Shown: positions 1 to 5,229, counted from the stretch's first letter. The stretch: 5,481 nucleotides of DNA from an uncultured Neisseria sp. (GCA_927911515.1 CAKMQH010000030.1:1-5481), one strand, 5' to 3'. Translations and numbers: made by a program. Notes: generated by a model from the letters alone, not told the origin.

Positions 1-57
1 CGTGCGCACGATGTAGCGGCGGCATAGCTGGTGATGATTTGGGCGGGTATCGGTCAT
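1..57 (-). CDS. Possible 5' end of an unidentified gene, cut by the window edge
   Basis: An ATG at 57-55 on the minus strand opens 19 codons without a stop up to the edge, reading MTDTRPNHHQLCRRYIVRT. The codon choice (CGC CGC TAC ATC GTG CGC ACG) looks like that of neighbouring real genes. There is no good Shine-Dalgarno in front of the ATG; the sequence just upstream is C-rich. A promoter-like pair on the same strand lies about 70-100 bases upstream (129-158). I do not recognise the protein from so short a fragment. The open frame could be chance, but 100 bases of non-coding DNA on the right and the reasonable codon choice favour a true gene start. Confidence 0.35.
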   Translation of the reverse strand, partial: MTDTRPNHHQLCRRYIVRT

Positions 58-128
58 GAACGGTTGGGTCGGGTGGAGTGGATAAAGGGATTGTTCGCAG
101 CGGCGTGGCTGCCTTGCGGTGAAAAGGT

Positions 129-158
129 ATTGTACGAGAATAGGCAGGGTCGTCTGAA
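129..158 (-). promoter_or_regulatory. Candidate promoter for the leftward partial gene
   Basis: On the minus strand TTCAGA (158-153) is followed after 18 bases by TACAAT (134-129). The -10 matches five of six consensus positions and the -35 four of six. The -35 falls inside the uptake-sequence copy at 147-158, so the match may be coincidental. A start near 122 would give a leader of about 65 bases before the ATG at 57. Confidence 0.22.
147..158 (+). repeat. DNA uptake sequence, one mismatch
   Basis: GGGTCGTCTGAA matches the window's uptake sequence AGGTCGTCTGAA at 11 of 12 positions, with the first base changed. In Neisseria these sites are recognised by the pilus protein ComP during natural transformation. 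It stands alone, with no inverted partner nearby. Confidence 0.7.
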
Positions 159-164
159 CGATTC

Positions 165-233
165 TATAGTGGATTAACTTTAAACCAGTACGGCGTTGCC
201 TCGCCTTGTCCTGATTTTTGTTAATCCACTATA
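165..233. mobile_element. Short (69 bp) Correia repeat element
   Basis: The element begins TATAGTGGATTAAC (165-178) and ends with the exact inverse complement (220-233), a 14-bp perfect terminal inverted repeat. Its interior matches both ends of the 156-bp Correia element at 2040-2195 but lacks the middle. The two halves meet at a single TCGCCTT (201-207), which occurs twice in the long element. Correia elements are non-autonomous, MITE-like Neisseria repeats that insert at TA; their inverted ends fold in RNA and are known RNase III targets. The well-known size classes are roughly 150-160 and 104-110 bp, so 69 bp is unusually small. It lies downstream of the leftward LOG-family gene and could affect the 3' end of that mRNA. 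Confidence 0.88.
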
Positions 234-235
234 TA
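206..235 (+). promoter_or_regulatory. Candidate outward promoter at the right end of the short Correia element
   Basis: TTGTCC (206-211) is followed after 18 bases by TATATA (230-235), the -10 being formed where the element's end joins the flanking DNA. Outward promoters at Correia ends are known in meningococcus. Transcription would run rightward, antisense to the 3' end of the LOG-family gene, so any effect would be antisense or by convergent transcription. Confidence 0.35.
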
Positions 236-290
236 TCGGGTTAACTGGAAACCGATACGGCGTTGCCACCTATCTTGATTTCAACTCAAC
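234..290. repeat. Diverged Correia-like unit abutting the short Correia element
   Basis: Directly after the 69-bp element comes a second, decayed version of the same sequence. Its first 34 bases match those of the element (from 167) at 27 positions and include the shared blocks GGTTAAC/GGATTAAC, ACGGCGTTGCC and, after a small gap, TTGATTT/CTGATTT. The ends keep a weak inverted repeat: GGGTTAACT at 238-246 against GGGTTGAGT read back from the right side. It looks like an older element into or beside which a newer one inserted. Confidence 0.55.
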
Positions 291-309
291 CCGCAAGATT
301 CAAACGGTT

Positions 310-321
310 TTCAGACGACCT
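310..321 (-). repeat. DNA uptake sequence, single copy, downstream of the LOG-family gene
   Basis: The minus strand reads AGGTCGTCTGAA, followed by AAC. It begins 9 bases after the stop codon of the leftward LOG-family gene. No inverted partner is next to it, so it is not by itself a terminator, unlike the paired copies elsewhere in the window. Confidence 0.9.
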
Positions 322-330
322 CCCAGCCCA

Positions 331-1059
331 TCACAAGCCGAGCGACCACGCGTTGACGCCTTCGGAAAAATCTTCCAAACGGTTTTCGTAGTGCGCGAAG
401 ATTTCTTCGATGATTTCGTCTTCGCCGTCGATCAGTCGGATTAAATCCATATCGGCTTCCGCAATCAGCCCGCGCCCGAGCAGCTCTTTGCGTATCCAGT
501 CCAACAAGCCCGACCAGAAATCCTTGCCCACCAAGATAATCGGGCGGTCGGGTGTTTTGCCCGTCTGCACCAGCGTCAGGCTTTCAAACAGTTCGTCCAG
601 CGTGCCGAAGCCGCCGGGCATGACAACATACGCGACCGCGTGTTTCACAAACATCACTTTGCGCGGGAAGAAATGTTGGAACTTGATGGACAAATCCTGA
701 TACGGATTGGCTTTTTGTTCGTGCGGCAACACGATATTCAACCCCACCGCAGGGCTTGCACCCGCAAACGCGCCTTTGTTCGCCGCTTCCATAATCCCCG
801 GCCCGCCGCCGGAAATCACGGAAAAACCGGCATCCGAGAGCTTGCGTGCCAGACGCAGCGTAAATTCGTAGTCGGGATGGTTCTCCGGCGTACGCGCGCT
901 GCCGTAAATGCTGACCGCAGGCTGAATTGCCCGCAGCTCCTCGCCCGCTTCGACAAATTCCGAAATAATCTTCAAAACATGATACGACTCCCGCGCCTGA
1001 ATCTCGCGGCGCGCCTCATCGGGCAGCATAGGCTTGGGCAGTTTTTTGAGCAGGCTCAC
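331..1059 (-). CDS. LOG family protein (TIGR00730), probable nucleotide phosphoribohydrolase
   Basis: The protein has 242 residues and a Rossmann-like lysine-decarboxylase-type fold. The family signature is complete: IYGSARTP near residue 51, SGGGPGIMEAANKGA at 83-97, FPRKVMFVKHA at about 131-141 and MPGGFGTLDELFE at 147-159. PGGxGTxxE and the preceding Arg are the substrate-binding and catalytic residues of LOG enzymes, which cleave nucleoside 5'-monophosphates into base and ribose 5-phosphate. Proteins of this family were once called lysine decarboxylases, which is misleading. The substrate here is unknown; AMP-like nucleotides or cytokinin nucleotides are possible. I chose the GTG at 1059 because AAGGA lies six bases before it. 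A GTG at 1089 in the same frame would add ten residues but has no ribosome site and overlaps a promoter-like TACAAT. The gene is cytoplasmic, stands alone, and is divergent from truC. Confidence 0.9.
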   Translation of the reverse strand: MSLLKKLPKPMLPDEARREIQARESYHVLKIISEFVEAGEELRAIQPAVSIYGSARTPENHPDYEFTLRLARKLSDAGFSVISGGGPGIMEAANKGAFAGASPAVGLNIVLPHEQKANPYQDLSIKFQHFFPRKVMFVKHAVAYVVMPGGFGTLDELFESLTLVQTGKTPDRPIILVGKDFWSGLLDWIRKELLGRGLIAEADMDLIRLIDGEDEIIEEIFAHYENRLEDFSEGVNAWSLGL

Positions 1060-1070
1060 GGTTTTTCCTT
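1060..1070 (-). promoter_or_regulatory. Ribosome binding site that decides the LOG-family start
   Basis: On the minus strand AAGGA (1070-1066) is followed by six bases and then GTG (1059-1057). This favours the internal GTG over the in-frame GTG at 1089, which has no comparable purine-rich site. Confidence 0.7.
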
Positions 1071-1089
1071 CATCTTGTTGAATCCCCAC

Positions 1090-1095
1090 ATTGTA
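1090..1095 (-). promoter_or_regulatory. Candidate -10 box for the LOG-family gene
   Basis: The minus strand reads TACAAT about 30 bases before the chosen GTG start. No convincing -35 is found 16-18 bases further up; that stretch overlaps the uptake sequence at 1110-1121. If real, transcripts would begin near 1083 and exclude the alternative start at 1089. Confidence 0.25.
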
Positions 1096-1109
1096 ACCGA
1101 CAGAACCCG

Positions 1110-1121
1110 AGGTCGTCTGAA
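1110..1121 (+). repeat. DNA uptake sequence between the divergent LOG-family and truC genes
   Basis: Exact AGGTCGTCTGAA followed by AAC. It is in the 206-bp divergent intergenic region. A partial inverse match of its right flank (CTGAAAACGCA at 1117-1127 against TGCGTTTCAG at 1169-1178) is too distant and imperfect to call a terminator. Confidence 0.9.
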
Positions 1122-1234
1122 AACGCAGGTAAGAATGGCGGCAAATGTTCCTTATTTGAACCGAATCATGCGTTTCAGCCCGCCATCCCGCGCAAAAGGG
1201 ACAAGATTGCCGTCTCAGCCGCGACCGCTTGCGT

Positions 1235-1240
1235 TACAAT
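1235..1240 (+). promoter_or_regulatory. Candidate -10 box for truC
   Basis: TACAAT lies 25 bases before the truC ATG. The sequence 17 bases upstream (around 1212) is not -35 like; TTGCCG at 1207 is 22 bases away, too far. It would give a leader of only about 20 bases. Confidence 0.25.
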
Positions 1241-1265
1241 CCCCCATTTCCGCCCATATCCCGCA

Positions 1266-1973
1266 ATGCTCGAAATCCTCTACCGCGACAGCCGCACCAT
1301 CGCCGTCAACAAACCCGCCGGAATGCTCGTACACCGAAGCTGGCTCGACCGCCACGAAACACAGTTCGTCATGCAGACCCTGCGCGACCAAATCGGACAA
1401 CACGTCTATCCCGCCCACCGCCTCGACCGCCCCACATCCGGCGTCCTCCTGTTTGCCCTCGACCCCGAAGCCGCCCGCCTGCTGACGCAGCAGTTCGAAC
1501 AAAAAACCACACGCAAAACCTACTGGGCAATCGTGCGCGGCTATTTGCCCGACGACGGACTCATCGACTACCCCCTCAAATATCAGCCCGACAAAATCGC
1601 CGAATCCCAAACCGAAGCCACTCTCCAAGACGCCCAAACCCAATACCGCTGCCTGGCGCGCACCGAATTGCCCTTCCAATCCGCCGCCCGCTACCCGACC
1701 TCGCGCTATTCATGGGCAGAACTCATCCCGCACACAGGCCGCAAACACCAACTGCGCCGCCACATGAAACACATCTTCCACCCCATCGTCGGCGACACCA
1801 ACTTCGGCGACCTGCGCCAAAACCACGCCACCGCCGCCCACCTCGGTCCCACCCGCCTCATGCTCCACGCCCGCAGCATATCGTTCCAAAGCATCGAAAA
1901 CGGCAAAACCCTGACCGTCTGCGCCGACACCGACGAAAGCTGGCGGATTTGGCTGGATACGTTTGAAGCCTAA
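1266..1973 (+). CDS. truC: tRNA pseudouridine(65) synthase TruC
   Basis: This 235-residue RluA-family enzyme isomerises uridine 65 in certain tRNAs to pseudouridine. It starts MLEILYRDSR, then VNKPAGMLVHRSWLDRHE, closely like E. coli TruC. The catalytic motif HRLDRPTSG is at 51-59, with the nucleophile Asp54. The second conserved block, PHTGRKHQLRRHMKH, and the later GDTNFGDLRQNH and RLMLHA segments are also typical of TruC rather than RluA, RluC or RluD. There is no S4 RNA-binding domain, as expected. E. coli TruC is about 25 residues longer, the excess being a C-terminal tail. The ATG at 1266 has no clear Shine-Dalgarno site, but the alignment to the family start leaves little doubt. The gene converges on ruvC; between them lie an uptake sequence and a Correia element. 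Confidence 0.95.
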   Translation: MLEILYRDSRTIAVNKPAGMLVHRSWLDRHETQFVMQTLRDQIGQHVYPAHRLDRPTSGVLLFALDPEAARLLTQQFEQKTTRKTYWAIVRGYLPDDGLIDYPLKYQPDKIAESQTEATLQDAQTQYRCLARTELPFQSAARYPTSRYSWAELIPHTGRKHQLRRHMKHIFHPIVGDTNFGDLRQNHATAAHLGPTRLMLHARSISFQSIENGKTLTVCADTDESWRIWLDTFEA

Positions 1974-2026
1974 GTGAAAGGTCGCGCGACAGGCAGGCTG
2001 GTGATGCTGCGAAGCCGGACACGGTT

Positions 2027-2038
2027 TTCAGACGACCT
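2027..2038 (-). repeat. DNA uptake sequence next to the full-length Correia element
   Basis: The minus strand reads AGGTCGTCTGAA, followed by AACC. It lies about 55 bases after the truC stop and ends one base before the left end of the Correia element at 2040. It has no inverted partner. Confidence 0.9.
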
Positions 2039-2039
2039 T

Positions 2040-2195
2040 TATAGTGGATTAACTTTAACCAGTACGGCGGTGCCTCGCCTTAGCTCAAAGAGAACGATTC
2101 TCTAAGGTGCTGAAGCACCAAGTGAATCGGTTCCGTACTATCTGTACTGTCTGCGGCTTCGTCGCCTTGTCCTGATTTAAATTTAATCCACTATA
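2040..2195. mobile_element. Full-length (156 bp) Correia repeat element
   Basis: TATAGTGGATTAA (2040-2052) is repeated in exact inverse at 2183-2195, and the length equals the usual full-size class. The interior holds small hairpins: a near-palindrome AGAGAACGATTCTCT and GGTGC-TGAA-GCACC (2106-2119). The element fills the gap between the convergent 3' ends of truC and ruvC, so both mRNAs may run into it, and its folded RNA is a likely RNase III target by analogy with meningococcal elements. TCGCCTT occurs twice (2075-2081 and 2162-2168); this bears on the short copy at 165-233. An outward promoter at the right end would be weaker than in the short copy: TTGTCC, 19 bases, TATACC. Confidence 0.92.
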
Positions 2196-2218
2196 CCAAA
2201 GCAATGCCGCGTCGCATC

Positions 2219-2734
2219 TTATTGGAAACGCCCCCGCTTCACCTGCATCTGCCCTTTGCCCAACTGCGCCGCCAAGCCGTGATTGCGTAAAGCGTGTGTC
2301 AGCGCGATGGCGAGTCCGTCAGCGGCATCCGCTTGCGGCGTACCCGACAGCGACAGCATCTGCACCACCATATGCTGCACCTGCTCTTTCGCCGCCTTGC
2401 CCTTCCCGACCACCGCCTGCTTGACCTGCAAAGCCGTATATTCAAACACAGGCAAATCTTCCATCACCAACACCGCCAATGCCGCCCCGCGCGCCTGCCC
2501 CAGCATCAGCGTAGCCGCCGGATTCACATTGACAAACACCTGCTCCACCGCCGCCTGATGTGGGCGGTATTGCTGCACAATCTCCTTGATATGCCGCGTA
2601 ATCACGGCGATACGTTCCGCCAACGGCGCATTCGGCGGCGTTTTGATACAGCCTGACGCCACATAAAAATGTTCCCTGCCGCATACGTCGATCACGCCGA
2701 AACCGGTTACCCGACTGCCGGGGTCTATGCCCAA
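2219..2734 (-). CDS. ruvC: Holliday junction resolvase RuvC, apparently out of frame with its own ATG
   Basis: RuvC is the dimeric endonuclease that cuts four-way DNA junctions after RuvAB branch migration. The open frame gives 171 residues from a TTG, beginning (L)GIDPGSRVTGFGVID. All four metal-binding acids are present: Asp4 in GIDPG, Glu64 in AVEQVF, and Asp136 and Asp139 in PQADAADG. The C-terminus MQVKRGRFQ is typical. The TTG at 2734 is only the first possible start in this frame; it has no ribosome site and would remove the first beta strand. The family start SVRIL lies upstream in frame but without an initiator. The obvious ATG at 2762 reaches it only if one base is dropped from a run of seven A (2746-2752). 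The gene is then about 180 residues, normal for Neisseria. ruvC is separated from yjgR by a terminator, and no ruvA or ruvB is nearby. Confidence 0.9.
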   Translation of the reverse strand: MGIDPGSRVTGFGVIDVCGREHFYVASGCIKTPPNAPLAERIAVITRHIKEIVQQYRPHQAAVEQVFVNVNPAATLMLGQARGAALAVLVMEDLPVFEYTALQVKQAVVGKGKAAKEQVQHMVVQMLSLSGTPQADAADGLAIALTHALRNHGLAAQLGKGQMQVKRGRFQ

Positions 2735-2762
2735 AATGCGGACGCTTTTTTTGTAGAGTCAT
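2735..2762 (-). other. ruvC: Frame-shifted N-terminal segment of ruvC with an A7 run
   Basis: ATG at 2762-2760 reads M-T-L-Q-K-K-R-P-H-F and stays in the wrong frame, running on to a stop near 2442. Removing one A from the A7 run (2746-2752) gives M-T-L-Q-K-S-V-R-I-L-G-I-D-P, exactly the expected RuvC N-terminus. In the RuvC frame itself a TGA (2761-2759) and codons CTC TAC AAA AAA AGC GTC CGC ATT precede TTG, none a usual start. The region in front of the ATG has only weak purine content (AAGAAACTGAG). Confidence 0.75.
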
Positions 2763-2816
2763 CTCAGTTTCTTATTCCCATATTTTCAATCAACCTCCCG
2801 TCTTCTCCAGCATAAA

Positions 2817-2856
2817 AGGTCGTCTGAAAACCGATTTTCAAGCTTTCAGACGACCT
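2817..2856 (-). terminator. Uptake-sequence hairpin terminator after the yjgR-like gene
   Basis: AGGTCGTCTGAAA (2817-2829) and its exact inverse TTTCAGACGACCT (2844-2856) form a 13-bp stem with a 14-base loop. On the minus strand the stem is followed by TTTTATG, as in a Rho-independent terminator, 18 bases after the yjgR-like stop. The pair contains two exact DNA uptake sequences. It also separates ruvC from yjgR transcription. Confidence 0.85.
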
Positions 2857-2874
2857 CTGCCTTCTTTTTACGCC

Positions 2875-4407
2875 TTATTTTTTAAACATATTTTTAATGA
2901 TTCCCATCACGCTGCGGGAGATGGCATTGGTCACTTGGCGATTGATTTGGCTGCCGATGGCGTCGGCAACGTTGTAACCCAAGCCCTGTCCTGACTTTTT
3001 ACGACCGCCACTCAAACCGCCGAGCAGTCCGCCGAGTATGCCGGGGTCGGCATTGGCGGCTTCTTTTTCAGCGGCTTTTTGCGCTTTTTCCTGCTCTTTT
3101 GCCGCCGCTGCCGCCTCTTTCTCCGCCGCAACCTGACTGTCGGCTTCGGCTAAGGCTTCAAAGGCGGAATAATTGTCCACCATGTCTTTATAGGTCGGAT
3201 ACAAATCATCGTCTTGGAATAAGCGGTTGCGCTCTTCGGCGGCAAGCGGGGTCAAGGAAGATTGCGGCGGCAGGACGAGCGCACGCTCTACCGGTTCGGG
3301 CATACCTTTTTCGTCGAGGAAGGAAACAAGTGCTTCGCCGACGCCCAGTTCGGCAATCGCTTCGGCAACTTTGATATTCGGGTTGCTGCGGAAGGTTTCG
3401 GCAGCGGCTTTAACCGCTTTTTGGTCGCGCGGCGTGAAAGCGCGCAGGGCGTGTTGCACGCGGTTGCCGAGCTGTCCGAGGATGGTATCGGGCAAATCGA
3501 GCGGGTTTTGGGTCACGAAATACACGCCCACGCCTTTGGAACGGATCAGGCGCACGACTTGTTCGACCTGCTCCACCAGCGCATTGGCGGCGTTGTCGAA
3601 CATCAAATGCGCTTCGTCGAAGAACATCACGAATTTCGGTTTGTCCAAATCGCCGACTTCGGGCAGGGTTTCAAACAACTCTGCCAACATCCACAGCAAA
3701 AACGCACTGTACATACGCGGCGAGCGCATCAGTTTTTCCGAATTGAGGACATTGATGACACCTTTGCCGTTGTCGGTCTGCATCCAATCTTGCAAGTTGA
3801 GCGACGGTTCGCCGAAGAATTTTTCCGCACCTTCGTTCTCCAGCGTCAAAAGCTGCCGCTGAATCGCGCCGATACTGGCGGCGGAGACGTTGCCGTATTG
3901 CGTGCGGTATTCCGCAGCGTGGTCGGAAACGTGTTTCAGCATACTGCGCAGGTCTTTCAAATCCAGAATGTGCCAGCCTTTGTCGTCGGCGACTTTGAAC
4001 ACGAGGTTCAACAAGCCTTCCTGCGTGTCGTTCAAATTCATCAAACGAGCCAGCAGCAGCGGGCCCATTTCCGAAACGGTTACGCGCACCGGAATGCCGG
4101 TTTCGCCGTAAACATCCCAAAAGCGCACGGGGAAACTTTGCAGCCATTGCTCGCCCAAACCAAACTCGGCAATGCGTTCGCCCACCTTGCCGCTGGCAGC
4201 ACCCGCTTGCGCGATGCCCGACAAATCGCCTTTGACGTCAACCAAAAATACGGGAACGCCCTCGCTGCTGAAGGCTTCCGCCATACGGCGCAGAGTCACG
4301 GTTTTACCCGTACCGGTCGCACCGGCGATCAAGCCGTGGCGGTTCGCCATTTTGCCTTGGATTTCAAGTGTCTTATCGCCCGCGCGCGCGATGGGGAATG
4401 TCGTCAT
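2875..4407 (-). CDS. YjgR/DUF853 family HerA-like P-loop ATPase
   Basis: The 510-residue protein is the counterpart of E. coli YjgR, a DUF853 protein related to the HerA/FtsK ATPases; its cellular role is not established. Walker A GATGTGKT is at 29-36, followed by LVDVKGDLSG at 55-64. Walker B FFDEAH is at 262-267, and VTQNPLDLPDTILGQLGNR with LRAFTPRD (298-328) carries the sensor and arginine-finger region. The C-terminal part from about 420 is an Ala/Glu/Lys-rich probable coiled coil, then a Gly-rich stretch (GILGGLLGGLSGG, 456-468) and a basic tail ending NMFKK. No signal peptide or membrane segment is seen. The ATG at 4407 has AAGGA seven bases upstream. HerA proteins work with NurA in archaea, but no nuclease partner is adjacent here, and ruvC is separated by a terminator, so linkage to recombination is only a suggestion. 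Confidence 0.92.
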   Translation of the reverse strand: MTTFPIARAGDKTLEIQGKMANRHGLIAGATGTGKTVTLRRMAEAFSSEGVPVFLVDVKGDLSGIAQAGAASGKVGERIAEFGLGEQWLQSFPVRFWDVYGETGIPVRVTVSEMGPLLLARLMNLNDTQEGLLNLVFKVADDKGWHILDLKDLRSMLKHVSDHAAEYRTQYGNVSAASIGAIQRQLLTLENEGAEKFFGEPSLNLQDWMQTDNGKGVINVLNSEKLMRSPRMYSAFLLWMLAELFETLPEVGDLDKPKFVMFFDEAHLMFDNAANALVEQVEQVVRLIRSKGVGVYFVTQNPLDLPDTILGQLGNRVQHALRAFTPRDQKAVKAAAETFRSNPNIKVAEAIAELGVGEALVSFLDEKGMPEPVERALVLPPQSSLTPLAAEERNRLFQDDDLYPTYKDMVDNYSAFEALAEADSQVAAEKEAAAAAKEQEKAQKAAEKEAANADPGILGGLLGGLSGGRKKSGQGLGYNVADAIGSQINRQVTNAISRSVMGIIKNMFKK

Positions 4408-4432
4408 GAAGGTTTCCTTTGATTGGATGGTT

Positions 4433-4444
4433 TATATCGATATA
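4433..4444. promoter_or_regulatory. 12-bp perfect palindrome in the yjgR-like leader
   Basis: TATATCGATATA reads the same on both strands and lies 26 bases before the yjgR-like ATG. It could be an operator or part of a -10 region (TATATC or GATATAAA on the minus strand). No regulator can be named from the sequence. Confidence 0.3.
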
Positions 4445-4457
4445 GGAACGGCGCGCC

Positions 4458-4484
4458 CGAATATCGGCGCAAACCGTCTGTCAA
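4458..4484 (-). promoter_or_regulatory. Possible promoter of the yjgR-like gene
   Basis: The minus strand holds a perfect TTGACA (4484-4479). The best -10 near it is TATTCG (4463-4458) after only 15 bases, which is a short spacer and a poor box. A transcript starting near 4450 would include the 12-bp palindrome in its leader. Confidence 0.25.
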
Positions 4485-4614
4485 ACTGCCGTCATTCTAC
4501 CGTTTTGCAGGGGATGGCTTCAACCCGCAGTAAACCGACGCCCTCCCCCAAACCATCGCGGACAAAGCCCACGCTACACAACGCTACTTCGCCCGCCCAT
4601 TGCCATACATCAAA
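4485..4614. other. Divergent intergenic region without a recognisable feature
   Basis: This is the middle of the 300-bp gap between the yjgR-like gene and the divergent lipoprotein gene. The lipoprotein frame stays open back to 4600, but that extension lacks a ribosome site and runs through the uptake-sequence hairpin. I see no RNA gene or repeat in this stretch. Confidence 0.5.
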
Positions 4615-4656
4615 AGGTCGTCTGAAAAAAGCCGTTTCCCGAGTTTCAGACGACCC
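4615..4656 (+). terminator. Inverted pair of uptake sequences in a divergent intergenic region
   Basis: AGGTCGTCTGAA (4615-4626) and TTCAGACGACCC (4645-4656, 11 of 12) can form a 12-bp stem (GGTCGTCTGAAA with its inverse) and a loop of about 16 bases. It looks like the uptake-sequence terminators elsewhere. There is no T run after it in the plus direction; on the minus strand TTTTGATG follows. No gene ends here: both neighbours start away from it, so its role may be DNA uptake only, or blocking read-through. Confidence 0.6.
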
Positions 4657-4673
4657 CGCCGCCGCGAAAAGCG

Positions 4674-4700
4674 TATACTTTCCCTATCGCAACCAAGGAG
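4674..4700 (+). promoter_or_regulatory. Candidate -10 box and ribosome binding site of the lipoprotein gene
   Basis: TATACT (4674-4679) is a good -10 box, although no consensus -35 stands 16-18 bases upstream, where the uptake-sequence hairpin arm lies. A strong Shine-Dalgarno AAGGAG (4695-4700) is followed by seven bases and the ATG at 4708, which settles the start of translation. Confidence 0.6.
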
Positions 4701-4707
4701 CCGAATC

Positions 4708-5229
4708 ATGAAAATCCTGCCCGTCCTGACCGCCGCGCTGCTCTTGTGTTCCTGCGCCGCCGACCGTGAAACCGAAGCCCTGAAAAACAGCCTGTCCGAA
4801 GCGCAAACCGCCGTGCGCCTTTCCGCCGAAAACACCAAGCGGCTGGAAGATACCTATTCCGACATCTACTTCCACCTCGACAGCCTGACCGTCGAAAGCT
4901 TCAAAAAACGCGTCGCCAACGGAGACACCGTTTACGCCTACATCGGCAGACCAAGCTGCGGCGACTGCAACGCCTTCGAACCCATGTTCAAACGCTACAT
5001 CGCCAGCCGCAACCTGAACGGCAAAATCTACTTCGTCAACGTCCACCGCCTGCACCAAGACAAAGAAGCATGGACCGCGTTCCGCCAACAATACAAACTC
5101 GGCGGCACGCCCGTCCTAGCGAAATACAGCAAAGGCAAACAAGTCAACAAGCTTGATTTGGAAGAAAACGGCGGCAAAATCAGCGCCGAAGACTTGGAGA
5201 AATGGCTGGACGCAAACGGCTTGCGGTAA
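4708..5229 (+). CDS. Thioredoxin-fold lipoprotein with a CGDC motif
   Basis: The 173-residue protein starts MKILPVLTAALLLCSC, a short lipoprotein signal; L13-C14-S15-C16 is a lipobox, with Cys16 the likely lipidated residue. Residues 20-50 (ETEALKNSLSEAQTAV and onward) look helical, perhaps a short coiled-coil spacer. A thioredoxin-like domain follows: VYAYIGRPSCGDCNAF (75-90) with the redox pair Cys84/Cys87, and GGTPVLAKY with the cis-Pro 135. The YIGRPxCxxC form resembles the bacteriocin-transport accessory (Bta/PedC-like, DUF6568) group rather than DsbA, TlpA or classical thioredoxin. It would sit on the periplasmic face of a membrane and act as a thiol oxidoreductase of unknown substrate. 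The start is fixed by AAGGAG; an in-frame extension back to 4600 would bury the signal peptide. The gene is monocistronic, ending before a terminator. Confidence 0.88.
   Translation: MKILPVLTAALLLCSCAADRETEALKNSLSEAQTAVRLSAENTKRLEDTYSDIYFHLDSLTVESFKKRVANGDTVYAYIGRPSCGDCNAFEPMFKRYIASRNLNGKIYFVNVHRLHQDKEAWTAFRQQYKLGGTPVLAKYSKGKQVNKLDLEENGGKISAEDLEKWLDANGLR

Noticed and set aside
1060..1089. GTG at 1089 as the LOG-family start
   Set aside because: No ribosome site, overlaps a TACAAT box, and a well-spaced AAGGA precedes the GTG at 1059.
1209..1218. GCCGTCTCAG as a meningococcal-type uptake sequence
   Set aside because: It lacks the final GAA, and the window uses the AGGTCGTCTGAA dialect; a chance match is enough.
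640..1485. 281-codon plus-strand open frame
   Set aside because: It runs antisense to the LOG-family gene, across the intergenic gap and out of frame into truC, with no family-like motif.
2746..2752. A AAA AAG heptamer as a programmed -1 frameshift site for ruvC
   Set aside because: The heptamer is in the right phase for -1 slippage, but -1 leads to a TAG after six codons. RuvC needs +1 (or -2), so dnaX-like slippage does not rescue it.
3262..4422. 386-codon plus-strand open frame opposite the yjgR-like gene
   Set aside because: It is the mirror of a strongly conserved ATPase gene; its translation is rich in His, Arg, Gln and Phe with no domain pattern.
4600..4707. Upstream extension of the lipoprotein gene to an ATG at 4600
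   Set aside because: It would pass through the uptake-sequence hairpin and the -10 box and put 36 residues before a clear signal peptide; AAGGAG supports the ATG at 4708.
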